Shown: positions 9,601-18,863, numbered from the stretch's first letter. The stretch is DNA of 64,000 bases from Candidatus Howiella intestinavium (GCA_904420585.1 CAJFVX010000065.1:1-64000); one strand, 5' to 3'. The notes: generated by a model not told the origin, from the sequence alone. Made by a program: numbers and translations.

Positions 9601-11488
9601 CGGGGAAATGCCCGACCTGACCGAGGTCATCGTGGGCGGCGTAGCCCAGGTCTACGCCGATGTGACGGTGGACGGCGTAACCGTCTCTTCCCAGCCGGTG
9701 AACGTCACCGTGCGGCCCTACCGGAATCATTATGAAACCGCCATTGTAGGCAAGCTGGGCCTTGCCTCCCGCATCGACGGTTCTCCCGACCTGGATAAGC
9801 CCGGCCAGGCTACCGTTGTGTCCATGACCTTTGAGGAGGCTTTGGACGTCATCCGGAAGATTGACAACCTGACCCGGGGTATCCCCAAGATTATCTACCT
9901 GGTGGGCTGGCAGTTCAACGGCCACGACACCGGCTATCCCGACTGGAGCGAGGTCAACCCCGCCCTGGCCCGGGAGGGGGAAGACCCGGTGGAGTCCCTC
10001 ATCTGGCTCATGGACGAGGCCCTCAAGTACAATACCAAGGTCAGCCTGCACATCAACATGACCGACGCCAAGGACACCAGCCCCCTGTGGGAGGAATACA
10101 TCGAAAAGGATGTCATTGCCCGCAATGCCGACGGCTCCCTGGTGGAATACGGCTTCGGCAACACCATCAACTATACGCGGGAGTGGGAACTGGGGCTGGC
10201 CCAGCGGCGTATTGACCAGCTGGTGGAGATGCTGGACGGCCGGCTGGAGCGGGCCGGCACCATCCACATCGACGCCTACCACAGCTACCTGCCCAACCGG
10301 CCGAACGAGGCCATGAGCCCCTGGCACGAGGAGAAGTACGGCTACGGCCTGGAAGAGGATGTGGAGACCCAGCGGCGGGTCTATCGGTACTGGCGCTCCA
10401 AGGGCATCGACGTAACGGCCGAGCACGCCACCACCAATCGGACAGAGGATCGCTTTGTGGGCCTGCAGCCCATGGCCTGGTACTACGAAATGAGCGATTT
10501 CCTCAACATTCCTGCCTCCCTCTACTGCGGCGGCGACACGGCGTCGGCCAGCGTATTCGGCGCCAACTCCAAGCTGGAGTCCTTTGCCAAGGACAAGGAA
10601 AACCTCACCGGCCTGTTAAAGGATTTCGCCAACAAGTCTCTGGTGTTCCAGTTCTTGAACTCCTTTGACCGCATCAGCTACGAAAACGGCGTCGCCGTCT
10701 TTTCGGATGGCGTAACCAACAGCGGCAGCCATATCGAGCAGGACGGCCGCCTCTATCAGGACGGCAGCAACCTGTTTATCCCCGAACTGTGGATGGAGCA
10801 CCGGGAAATCTATGCCTATAGCGAGCAGGGGTATACCGACATGGCCTGGACGCTGCCGGCCGACTGGTCGGACGTGGAGGCGGTGGATTTGTACCGCATC
10901 ACCCTGGAGGGCCTGGAGCCGGTCTCCACCGACGTGGCAGTAGAGGAAGGCATCCTGACTCTGACCCTGCCGGCCGATACGGCCTATGCGGTGCTGCCGG
11001 CGGGAACCGACCCGGCGGTGCAGATACTGCGGGTATCTGCCGATGCGCAAGAGGCCGCCCCCGGCGGAACCGTGCAGTTTACGGCCGAAACCCGTATTGG
11101 CGCATCGGCTGCCGGGCTTGTAAAATGGGAAGTGGAAGGCGGCGCAGCCGGTACGGAAATCGATGAAAACGGCCTGCTGCACATCGCGGCCGGAGAGACG
11201 GCCGAGAGCCTGACGGTACGGGCCGTATGGACCACGGATAAAACCATAGCCGCCGAGATGGCGATACCCGTAGGGGAGACCCAGCCGGAAATCCGGAAGG
11301 GGGACCTGAACGAAGACGGAAAAATCGACATAAAAGACGTAATGGCCCTCTGCAGAGTCCTGGCGCGCAAAAACACAGGTGCAAAGCCGGAGGAAAAAGA
11401 ACTGGCTTTGGGCGACATGGATGAAGATGGCAGCATTATGATTCAGGATATCATGCTGCTTTGCAGAGAGATAGCAAGAAATGCCTGA
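6695..11488 (+). CDS. Secreted dockerin-bearing GH101-like endo-alpha-N-acetylgalactosaminidase with two NPCBM-like and three FIVAR-like domains
   Basis: Signal peptide; two NPCBM-like modules (YLSDLEWEKASCGWSGHEVQKD..., YLSDMEWVSATSGWGGHPVQKD...); FIVAR-like repeats; catalytic-region motifs YLVGWQFNGHDTGYPDWSEVNP, VSLHINMTDA, HIDAYHSYLP, DVTAEH; C-terminal dockerin. Confidence 0.8.
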   Translation: MYMVKKSWKRLTSILLAAGVLTSGIAVTADDGTEDPYVHKVIQIEGEDGAYRGTAKRVNGVTDLSREGKAGNIGQGEENDVTFTFSVTETDTYSLAVFGVCDADREFYISVNGGEGVSLPMNSHSWSKAAEARLEVALSEGENTVRFYHPDAPTPDLDKIEVYADHPFQLPEKGVYLSDLEWEKASCGWSGHEVQKDHSVYNNTSSLDLGDTIYEKGLGTHAPSEIVYKLEGNYTRFRSLVGVAYNRRDFDGPNINVQVYGDDALLFESGEMKGKPYTAPKYINVDVTGVQTLKLVVDPVGSNSDDWCNFCNAYLIQGTADRTALDALLAQAAGLKETDYTAASWARLAEKIAAAEALPEKPSQAAVDAAAADIETAIAGLIPAGKLAELEEALQKAAALEEAAYTSGSWQVLQQKVEAGRKLTTEDEQKVIDAAAAELEAAIENLAAIEKLQAAWDAAEDLREKDYTPESWATVKPTLDAAVEASKTLAAAAAPAAGQEEIDKAAANIRSIIETLEPTENPAPSDDPEDYKIKLITMEGEAGEIHGKTDNAGVKAGNIGNGPENYLVLRAVAPKAGRYKLTVYAMTAQTRDLYIRVNGSEEPICIKDINSGDWFTAKTYDILVELQEGENTFKFFNDEAHAPDIDKAVLYEEGLPMSEDGARYLSDMEWVSATSGWGGHPVQKDKNADGNTIQLGGVTYEKGIGTHAESVIVYDLDRSCSRFRAVASLEENRPQRQGEIKIEVYGDDKLLFASSELISSPAYSSPAEIDVDVTDVKYLKLVVDDLDNVSGDWASWGDARVLPNASTEPRLKTLLVNGEEPAGFTPETASYDVELPPHTTEPPVITALPRVADHTVEIEQADTPEGTATITVTGGGTSMTYTLTLSVAPVRLDRVELSVDNTILSPYEFPGQYATAAVKAYNNDGTEVDMTNATVSYRAETLYVSGDSNVVDIDENGKITTVTEPVAKDGEMPDLTEVIVGGVAQVYADVTVDGVTVSSQPVNVTVRPYRNHYETAIVGKLGLASRIDGSPDLDKPGQATVVSMTFEEALDVIRKIDNLTRGIPKIIYLVGWQFNGHDTGYPDWSEVNPALAREGEDPVESLIWLMDEALKYNTKVSLHINMTDAKDTSPLWEEYIEKDVIARNADGSLVEYGFGNTINYTREWELGLAQRRIDQLVEMLDGRLERAGTIHIDAYHSYLPNRPNEAMSPWHEEKYGYGLEEDVETQRRVYRYWRSKGIDVTAEHATTNRTEDRFVGLQPMAWYYEMSDFLNIPASLYCGGDTASASVFGANSKLESFAKDKENLTGLLKDFANKSLVFQFLNSFDRISYENGVAVFSDGVTNSGSHIEQDGRLYQDGSNLFIPELWMEHREIYAYSEQGYTDMAWTLPADWSDVEAVDLYRITLEGLEPVSTDVAVEEGILTLTLPADTAYAVLPAGTDPAVQILRVSADAQEAAPGGTVQFTAETRIGASAAGLVKWEVEGGAAGTEIDENGLLHIAAGETAESLTVRAVWTTDKTIAAEMAIPVGETQPEIRKGDLNEDGKIDIKDVMALCRVLARKNTGAKPEEKELALGDMDEDGSIMIQDIMLLCREIARNA
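11300..11488 (+). other. Dockerin domain (GH101-like protein)
   Basis: GDLNEDGKIDIKDVMALCRVLARKNTG...LGDMDEDGSIMIQDIMLLCREIARNA. Confidence 0.92.
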
Positions 11489-11504
11489 TGCGCAAGACAG
11501 GAAT

Positions 11505-11541
11505 CACCCCGGAATCGGCCGATTCCGGGGTGGTCCTTTTG
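11505..11541 (+). terminator. Intrinsic terminator after GH101-like gene
   Basis: CACCCCGGAATCGGCCGATTCCGGGGTG then GTCCTTTT. Confidence 0.8.
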
Positions 11542-11743
11542 CCTGCCTAAGCGAAAAAGAATCCTGATTTATTATTTTCCTGTAAATGGTATGAGTTGGA
11601 TGTTTCGCTTATGAAGCTGGATGTTTCGACTATATTTTTATTTAAATACAGAATATTTTATAGGAAATACTTGCAATATATTGTGCTTTGATTTACTATA
11701 AACGAGGTGAAGCTTCATTTTTTCTAGAGAGGGGTTTTTGCTT

Positions 11744-14700
11744 ATGTCAAAAAAGTTTTTATCCTGGATTCTATCCCTTGCCATGATGCTTTCCTGCCTA
11801 TGGGCGCTGCCGTCGACAGTCTTTGCCGACGACGGAGGCAAAACCCCGCAGGAGGTATACGAAATGATCGAGGGCCTCTTCCCTGTGACCTATAAAAGCG
11901 TGGTTTCTGTCAAAGAGGCCCGGCAGGCTTATGAAGCGCTTTCGGATGCGGAGAAGGAGCAGGTGGACAACGCCGACAGATTGGACGAGGCGGAGGCTGA
12001 ACTGCAGGCGCTGCACGACGCCTTTAACGTATCGGTTGTAGGATGGCCGGCATCCTTGGCCAACGCTACTACCAGCTGGATGGATACCTGCAGCGCCGAG
12101 GAGCAGGCCCTTACCCGGCAGGCCCTGGCGGATGAAATGCGGCGGCTGTATGTGGATGAGGGCTACAAGGCCGGCCCCACCGATACCATCCTTGCAGTGG
12201 ACACCTGGGCGCCCACCTGGACGCCGGCAGGGGTCATCATCAATGTGGAGGCTGCAGACAGCGATAACATCGGTAAAATCCATGGTAACCCCTGGGGATT
12301 TACCCAGATTGGCACCATCCTGTCGGCGCCCTACGTTGGCATGGCCTTTTCCCAGACCCGCTATATGTCCCAGGACTATGTAGCGAAAGGCTGGCCGGCC
12401 CTGCTGTCGGATACCTTTTTGTACAACGGCAGATATTATTCGGTTACCTGGAACAATGTGAAATCCTACGACAGCCAGATCCCCGAGGAACGGGGCAGGG
12501 TGCTGACGGCTGCTGAACTTACCTATGAGGAGCAGTACCCGGGCAAGGGACTGCCGGGTAACGGCAATAACACCTTCCGCTACGCCTTGGCGAAATACAA
12601 CCAAACCCATAAAAGCGACGGGCTGGTGCTGGGCATCCCCGCGGCCGACGCGGTCACAGCGGGGGAGGTGGCCTATCAGGTATACGAAGGCCCCTCCGGA
12701 GCGGCCTATATAGCCGGTTCCACAGACGCCATAGCGGCGGCCGCCGCCACCCCCAAATATCCGGAGGGGGCCTATGCCATTGCCGGTAAGCTGGCCGAAG
12801 CCTTTGTATCCCTGGGCGCAACGGATGCCGAACGTTTTGCCGTGACCGGCGCGCCGGTGGGGGAGGCATATGAAGCGGAAGGCTTGTTATGTCAGGACTT
12901 CCAGCTGCTCACCCTGGCGGTCAATCCGGATACAGGGGAGGTTATCCGGACTTCCAACGACACCGCCCTGATGAATTTTGCCATTGAAGGCGGGCGTGTA
13001 TTGGACAATGTAGGCGATGGGATCAATATACTGGTTCCGGCGGGCACGGATTTGACCAATATAACGCCCACGTTTACCATCCATCCCAAGTCTGCCGTCC
13101 AGCCGGCTGCCGGGCCCCAGGATTTCAGTGAACCGGTGACCTATACGGTGACCTCGGAGCTGGGGGTTTCCAAAGAATATGTGGTGACGGTCATAGTAGA
13201 GGGGCCGGGAAGCGCAGAGGATGCGGCCGCCGCCGCAGCGGTGAGCCAGGCCATTGACCAATTGCCGGCGGAACCCATCCATGGAGACGCAGCACAGATA
13301 GAGCAAACGGAAGAACAGTATCTCGCCCTGACGCCCCGGCAGAAATATCTGGTGCAGAATACCGATGCGCTGTATGCCGCATTGGAAAAGCTGGAGGCCT
13401 TAAAAGCGGATAAAATTCGCGTGGCCTGCATCGGCGACAGCATTACGGAAGGGGATTTGGGCGACGGCGACGTGGTGCCGGCCACCAGTTACCCGACCCA
13501 GCTGCAGGAAATGCTGGGGGAACGGTATGAGGTAAGGAATTTCGGCAAATGCGGCATCTGCCTGAGCAGAAGCGCCGATTATTCTTATTGGAATCTGCCC
13601 GAGTTCCAGGCCAGCCAGGAATTCCAGCCGGATATCGTCATCATCATGCTGGGAACCAACGATGTCTGGGGCGGCCGTTGGAGCGGGCTTAGAAATACTT
13701 TTGAAAGCGACTATACGGAGTTTGTCAACATTTATAAAAGCCTCGATTCCCAGCCCGCCATTTACCTGACCAAGGTCTGCGCAGATTACGGTACGGATCG
13801 GGCGAATGTCCCCGAGGTGAACGAAATCGTCGAGCGGGTTGCGCAGGCTACGGATTGCGAGCTGGCCGATATGTTCACCTGGACCAATTCTTTGTCCGCC
13901 GGCGACAGGGCCAAGTATTTCCCCGATAACCTCCATCCCACGGCGCGGGGATATACCCTGATGGCCGGGCTGTTTAAAGAGCAGATATTTGATTCCATCA
14001 GCGAGGAAGATCAGATTGCCCTGTTGGACGGCCGTCCGCTGCGGCAGGCCTTTTCGGCTGCCGAGGAGGCGATAGACGGGCTGAAGGCGACCAATGAAAC
14101 CACGGCCGATCAGATTTTCTCCCTTGTGGAGCAGGCTGTGGATAACGATAAGCTCTCCCTTTCCTGGAGTGAGCCGTTTAAACTGCAAAAGGCTACCTAT
14201 CAGGCGCCCGGCGCTGTTACCGGTACGCTGGAATTAAAATGCAATGGACTGAGTCAGCTGTTGCCTGTGAATAAAACCATCGACCAACTGACCGGTTCCG
14301 ATGAGGAAATAGTGGAGGCTGCCAAGGCGGCTGCTGAGGAGGCGCTGGCCGCCCTGACGCCCTCCAATACCCTGTCGGCCGACGCCATACTGGAGGCGGT
14401 GGCGGCAGCTGTGGAGGACACCGGGGCCACAGCCGCCTGGACCACGGCCTACAGCCTGGAGCCGGCCACGGATACGGCGGAAGGCCGGATTCAGGGGGCT
14501 ATCACCCTGACCTACGGAGAAAAGGATGTAGAAATCCCCATCCGGCTGACCATTCCCAAGTTGACTCCGACCGTAACAAAGGGGGATGTGAACGGCGACG
14601 GAGACATCGATATTCAGGACGTCATGGCCGCCTGCCGGATTCTGGCCCGCAAAAACAGCGGCGACGAACCCTCCGGCCAGGAAAAGGACCGGGTCGACAT

Positions 14701-14770
14701 GAACGGCGATGAAACCGTCGACATTCAGGACATCATGCTTATCTGCCGTGTCCTTGCCCGCAATTCCTAG
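11744..14770 (+). CDS. Secreted dockerin-bearing SGNH/GDSL-family esterase with N-terminal LGFP-like region
   Basis: Signal peptide MSKKFLSWILSLAMMLSCLWALPSTVFA; SGNH blocks ACIGDSITEGD, LGTNDVWGG, DNLHPTARGY; two repeats of an unassigned module; C-terminal dockerin. Confidence 0.82.
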   Translation: MSKKFLSWILSLAMMLSCLWALPSTVFADDGGKTPQEVYEMIEGLFPVTYKSVVSVKEARQAYEALSDAEKEQVDNADRLDEAEAELQALHDAFNVSVVGWPASLANATTSWMDTCSAEEQALTRQALADEMRRLYVDEGYKAGPTDTILAVDTWAPTWTPAGVIINVEAADSDNIGKIHGNPWGFTQIGTILSAPYVGMAFSQTRYMSQDYVAKGWPALLSDTFLYNGRYYSVTWNNVKSYDSQIPEERGRVLTAAELTYEEQYPGKGLPGNGNNTFRYALAKYNQTHKSDGLVLGIPAADAVTAGEVAYQVYEGPSGAAYIAGSTDAIAAAAATPKYPEGAYAIAGKLAEAFVSLGATDAERFAVTGAPVGEAYEAEGLLCQDFQLLTLAVNPDTGEVIRTSNDTALMNFAIEGGRVLDNVGDGINILVPAGTDLTNITPTFTIHPKSAVQPAAGPQDFSEPVTYTVTSELGVSKEYVVTVIVEGPGSAEDAAAAAAVSQAIDQLPAEPIHGDAAQIEQTEEQYLALTPRQKYLVQNTDALYAALEKLEALKADKIRVACIGDSITEGDLGDGDVVPATSYPTQLQEMLGERYEVRNFGKCGICLSRSADYSYWNLPEFQASQEFQPDIVIIMLGTNDVWGGRWSGLRNTFESDYTEFVNIYKSLDSQPAIYLTKVCADYGTDRANVPEVNEIVERVAQATDCELADMFTWTNSLSAGDRAKYFPDNLHPTARGYTLMAGLFKEQIFDSISEEDQIALLDGRPLRQAFSAAEEAIDGLKATNETTADQIFSLVEQAVDNDKLSLSWSEPFKLQKATYQAPGAVTGTLELKCNGLSQLLPVNKTIDQLTGSDEEIVEAAKAAAEEALAALTPSNTLSADAILEAVAAAVEDTGATAAWTTAYSLEPATDTAEGRIQGAITLTYGEKDVEIPIRLTIPKLTPTVTKGDVNGDGDIDIQDVMAACRILARKNSGDEPSGQEKDRVDMNGDETVDIQDIMLICRVLARNS
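14582..14767 (+). other. Dockerin domain (SGNH esterase)
   Basis: GDVNGDGDIDIQDVMAACRILARKNSG...VDMNGDETVDIQDIMLICRVLARNS. Confidence 0.93.
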
Positions 14771-14796
14771 GTTATCCATACCAGCAAGAAAATACA

Positions 14797-14845
14797 GGCA
14801 GCCAATCCGGAAGTTTTTTGCCTTCCGGACTGGCTGCCTCCTTTT
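14797..14845 (+). terminator. Intrinsic terminator
   Basis: AGGCAGCCAATCCGGAAG...CTTCCGGACTGGCTGCCT then CCTTTTTG. Confidence 0.85.
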
Positions 14846-14874
14846 TGTTCATAAATGCCGGTAATAATTGCGGG

Positions 14875-14903
14875 TTGACAAAATTTATTGTTTGCGGTAT
14901 AAT
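14875..14903 (+). promoter_or_regulatory. Promoter of GH51-like gene
   Basis: TTGACA (14875-14880), 17-bp spacer, TATAAT (14898-14903). Confidence 0.85.
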
Positions 14904-14916
14904 AATAGCAGCGCAG

Positions 14917-14930
14917 CATTAACGTTAATG
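14917..14930. promoter_or_regulatory. LacI-type operator palindrome
   Basis: Perfect palindrome CATTAACGTTAATG near predicted +1; identical copy at 18864-18877. Confidence 0.75.
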
Positions 14931-14958
14931 CCGCAGCATAGAGAGCGCGAGGTGCCAT

Positions 14959-17900
14959 ATGAAAGGATTGACGAGAAAAGCCAGGGCGCTGCTTTCCTGC
15001 TGCCTGGCTGCGACGCTGGGCGCGGGAAGCGTAACCAGCGCGGCGGCTGTGGATGCAGAGGCTGGCTCTTACGAGCCGGGCGTATGGGTTTCCTACTACC
15101 AGGGGGAAGCCTATGATACGTATCTGGGCGGCCTGCAGGAGGACGATGTAAACTTTACCTGGACGACGGGGGTTACCCCGCCGGGCATGTCTACCCAGGA
15201 ACATTTTTCCACCCGCCTGTCCGGCCGGATTTTAGCGCCCCAGACGGGAACCTACATCTTTTACCTGAATATTGACGACGGTGCCAAGATGTGGATCGAC
15301 GGGGAACTGGAAATCAACGATGCCGGCCCCCACGGCGCGGCCGAGAAGACGGCCGTAGTGGATTTGGAGGCCGGGCAGTACTACGATTTTGCCATCGAGC
15401 ATTATAATGGGTACGGCGACGGCACCCTCCAGCTTTCCTGGCGGACGCCGGACAACACAAAGTCCCTGATTCCCGCGTCGGCCTATTACATGCCCGACGC
15501 CGTGGATGTCACCCTGAATATAAGCGGCGGCACCATAGCGGCCGACGGCCGTATCCAGGAGGCAGGCAGCGAAGCCTATACCCTGGTGCTGGAGAGTTAT
15601 GAAAATGGTGTGCTGGCCGAAACGGTAGAGGCCGAACGGAGCGGTGAAACTGCCCTCTGGTCCACCGGCGCCCTTGCCTATGAAGAGGGCATGTCCTATA
15701 AGGCCTATGCCCTGGATGCGGCGGGGGAGGCCGTGGGCGATCCCGAGACCAAGACCTATGGCATCGATACGGCACTGACCGTGGATGCGGACAATGTGAC
15801 GGGTCAGGTCAGCGATACCCTGTACGGCGTCTGCCTGGAGGATGTAAACCACTCCCTCTACGGCGGCATCTGGTCCCAGATGGTCTTCGGCGAGAGCTTC
15901 TCTGAGCCGGCCTACACCGAGCCGGCGGAGGGTATCTCTGTGGTCGGCGGCCAGTGGACCAGCGAGGACACAGGCGATGGGGACGGCAGCCGCCAGTTTG
16001 TGGGATCGGGAAATGACGGCCCCAAGCTGATTCTGAACGAGACCAGCTGCACGGTGGGCGAGGCTTCGGCCGACGTGTACTGGGAGGGCGGCGGCCCCGC
16101 CGGCTTTATCATCAAGGTCAGCGACGCCAAGGAAGGAGCCGACAGTTTCTACGGCTACGAGGTAGGCCTGGGCGACGGCTTTGTGCGCCTGGCCAAGCAT
16201 GAGAACAACTACAACAAAATCGGCGACTACCCCTGCGACGCCAAGCCTAACCAGTGGAACAACCTGCGGGTGGAGATGACGGCCGACACCATGACCGTGT
16301 ATGTAAACGGCACCGAAGTGACGTCCTACACCGATTCCAATGCCATCGAGACCGGCACGGTGGGCTTCCGCACCTGGGATTGCACGGGTAAATTCAAGAA
16401 CATCCAGTTTGCCAAAGACGGCGGCGAGCTGGAGGAACTGCCGGTGCCGGAATTTGAAGGCTCCACCATCGATGTCAGCAATATGTGGCGGCTGCACATG
16501 TCCGAGGGTGTGACGGGGGAGGCCGCCCTGGTCAAGGACGACCCTTATACCAAGAACCTGACGGCAAACGGCGCCCAGAGCCAGCGGCTGACCTTCCTTT
16601 CGGGAGAGGGCCGCATGGGTATCAGCAATATGGGCCTCAACCGCATGGGCATGAACTTTGAGGCCGGCAAGGAGTATGAAGGTTACTTCTACGCCCGTTC
16701 GGAAGAAGGGGCCGAGGCCTATGTGGTGCTGGAGAATGCCGACGGCACTGTCCAGTATGCCGAGACAGCCGTCGCCGTGGAGGCGGGCTACGGCTGGAAG
16801 AAGTATGCATTCACCCTGACCCCCGATACCAAGGATGCGGCCGGCCGGTTGTCCATTGAACTGCGGCAGCCGGGCAGCGTGGATTTGGCCTATGTCTTCA
16901 TGGAGCCGGGGGAGTGGGGCCGCTTTAACGGCCTGCACGTCCGCAAGGATGTAGCCGAGGCTCTGCAGAAGCAGAATGTGGCCATTATCCGCTTTGGCGG
17001 CGGCATGATAGGAAAAGAAGCCTACCGGTGGAAAAACATGCTGGGCGCCCCGGAAGACCGGCCCACCTTTGACGGCAGCTGGAACTCTTATTCCTCCCTG
17101 GGCTTCGGCATTTACGAATTCCTCTGCCTCTGCGAAGAGCTGGGCATCCCTGCCGTCCCCGACTTCAATAAGGACGAGACGGTGCAGGACATGGCCGACT
17201 TTATGGACTTTGCTCTGGGCACCGACCCGGAGAACGAATGGGTGCAGCTGCGCACCGAGATGGGCCATCCCGAACCCTTCGAACTGCCCTACCTGCAAAT
17301 CGGCAATGAGAACGGCATCGACGACGCCTTCGCCACCCACTTTAACGAGCTGGCCGACGCCATCTGGGCCAAGTGCGACGAATACGGTTCGGACACCATC
17401 CTGATTGTAGGCGACTTCGGCTACAAGGAGCCCATTATGGACCCCTACAACCTGAGCCAGTCCGATTCGGGCGTGCTGACCCTGGCGGGCCATAAGAAGA
17501 TTCTGGACCACGCCACCGAAATGGGCGACCGGGAGGTCTGGGTGGACGTGCACGTCTTTACCGACGATCCCAGCGGCGCTTACAACCTGGGCGCCAACCT
17601 GCCCTCCTTGTACTATAAACTCAAGGAAATCTGCCCCGAATCCAAGGTCAAGCTGACGGTATTCGAGCTCAACGCCTGGCAGCATGAATTCCGCCGGGCC
17701 CTGGGCAACGCCGTGGCCATCATGACCGGCGAGAAGATGAGCGATGTCTTCCCCATCATCTGTTCGGCCAACGCCCTGCAGGTGGACGGCCCCCTGGATA
17801 CCGACTGGGATCAGGGCCTGGTCTTCATGGATTCCGAAAAGGCCTGGCTGCAGCCCGCCGCCTATACCACCCAGATGATGCAGGCGGCCTGGCAGCCCAA

Positions 17901-18708
17901 CCTGCTGTCCATCACCGAAGACCAGAAGCTGGCCGGCGTGGAGTATGTGGCCACCGGCAGCGAAGACGGGAACACCGTTGTGGTCAAGCTGGTCAACGAC
18001 AATGCCGAATCGGTAGACGTACAGCTGGATTTCCAGGATTTCACCGGCGACACCAATCAAGCCACTGTGACCACCCTGGCCTCCGACGATCGGACGGCCA
18101 CCAACACAGCCGACAACACCGAGAATATCACACCCCAGACCGAGACCCTGGAAAATCCGGTGCAGGGCGGCATCTGGAAGGTCACCCTGCCGGCCAACTC
18201 CTTTGTCACTCTGGAGCTTACCAAGGGTTCGGAAATGACGTCCCAAACTCTGGAGGAGGCCAAAGCTGCCGCCGAAGCGGCTCTGGAGGCCCTGGCGGTG
18301 AGCAACGATACCACTGCCGACCAGATTATGGCTGCCGTGACGAATGTTATCACCAACGATGACATTACGGCTGCCTGGACTGCTGACTTTACCCTCACCC
18401 CGGCTACCGCCGACGAAGCGGGCAGCATCACCGGCGAAATCACCCTGACCGCCGGCGGGGAAACCGCCGTCATCACGGTGGATAAGGTTATCCCCCAGCT
18501 GGAGGAGATTATCAAGGGCGATCTGGATGGCGACGGCGATGTGGATATCCAGGACGTCATGCTGGCCTGCAGAGTTCTGGCCCGAAAGAATACCGGCGCT
18601 CTGCCGGACGACGATGAACTGGCCCGGGGCGATATGAACGGCGACGGCAAAATCGCCATTGAGGATATTATGTCCATCTGTAGAGTCCTGGCAAGAAAGC
18701 AGGCATAG
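14959..18708 (+). CDS. Secreted PA14 + GH51-like alpha-L-arabinofuranosidase with dockerin
   Basis: Signal peptide; PA14-like region (VSYYQGEAYDTYLGG...IDDGAKMWIDGELEIND); GH51-like DTLYGVCLEDVNHSLYGGIWSQMVFGESF, LQIGNENGIDD and LTVFELNAWQHEF; C-terminal dockerin. Confidence 0.83.
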   Translation: MKGLTRKARALLSCCLAATLGAGSVTSAAAVDAEAGSYEPGVWVSYYQGEAYDTYLGGLQEDDVNFTWTTGVTPPGMSTQEHFSTRLSGRILAPQTGTYIFYLNIDDGAKMWIDGELEINDAGPHGAAEKTAVVDLEAGQYYDFAIEHYNGYGDGTLQLSWRTPDNTKSLIPASAYYMPDAVDVTLNISGGTIAADGRIQEAGSEAYTLVLESYENGVLAETVEAERSGETALWSTGALAYEEGMSYKAYALDAAGEAVGDPETKTYGIDTALTVDADNVTGQVSDTLYGVCLEDVNHSLYGGIWSQMVFGESFSEPAYTEPAEGISVVGGQWTSEDTGDGDGSRQFVGSGNDGPKLILNETSCTVGEASADVYWEGGGPAGFIIKVSDAKEGADSFYGYEVGLGDGFVRLAKHENNYNKIGDYPCDAKPNQWNNLRVEMTADTMTVYVNGTEVTSYTDSNAIETGTVGFRTWDCTGKFKNIQFAKDGGELEELPVPEFEGSTIDVSNMWRLHMSEGVTGEAALVKDDPYTKNLTANGAQSQRLTFLSGEGRMGISNMGLNRMGMNFEAGKEYEGYFYARSEEGAEAYVVLENADGTVQYAETAVAVEAGYGWKKYAFTLTPDTKDAAGRLSIELRQPGSVDLAYVFMEPGEWGRFNGLHVRKDVAEALQKQNVAIIRFGGGMIGKEAYRWKNMLGAPEDRPTFDGSWNSYSSLGFGIYEFLCLCEELGIPAVPDFNKDETVQDMADFMDFALGTDPENEWVQLRTEMGHPEPFELPYLQIGNENGIDDAFATHFNELADAIWAKCDEYGSDTILIVGDFGYKEPIMDPYNLSQSDSGVLTLAGHKKILDHATEMGDREVWVDVHVFTDDPSGAYNLGANLPSLYYKLKEICPESKVKLTVFELNAWQHEFRRALGNAVAIMTGEKMSDVFPIICSANALQVDGPLDTDWDQGLVFMDSEKAWLQPAAYTTQMMQAAWQPNLLSITEDQKLAGVEYVATGSEDGNTVVVKLVNDNAESVDVQLDFQDFTGDTNQATVTTLASDDRTATNTADNTENITPQTETLENPVQGGIWKVTLPANSFVTLELTKGSEMTSQTLEEAKAAAEAALEALAVSNDTTADQIMAAVTNVITNDDITAAWTADFTLTPATADEAGSITGEITLTAGGETAVITVDKVIPQLEEIIKGDLDGDGDVDIQDVMLACRVLARKNTGALPDDDELARGDMNGDGKIAIEDIMSICRVLARKQA
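18517..18705 (+). other. Dockerin domain (GH51-like protein)
   Basis: GDLDGDGDVDIQDVMLACRVLARKNTG...GDMNGDGKIAIEDIMSICRVLARKQA. Confidence 0.93.
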
Positions 18709-18738
18709 GTTCACCCGCTGCTTTACCATCCTTTTTAG

Positions 18739-18777
18739 AACCCCCGTTCCATGCCGCTGGGACGGGGGTTCCTTTTG
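18739..18777 (+). terminator. Intrinsic terminator
   Basis: AACCCCCGTTCC...GGGACGGGGGTT then CCTTTTG. Confidence 0.8.
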
Positions 18778-18820
18778 CATAAAATATTTTAAATGCAAAT
18801 GATGATTTTGTGTAAATAAC

Positions 18821-18849
18821 TTGACAAATCCGGTTTTAACTGCTATACT
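18821..18849 (+). promoter_or_regulatory. Promoter of GH127 gene
   Basis: TTGACA (18821-18826), 17-bp spacer, TATACT (18844-18849). Confidence 0.82.
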
Positions 18850-18863
18850 ATTATTGCAAATCT

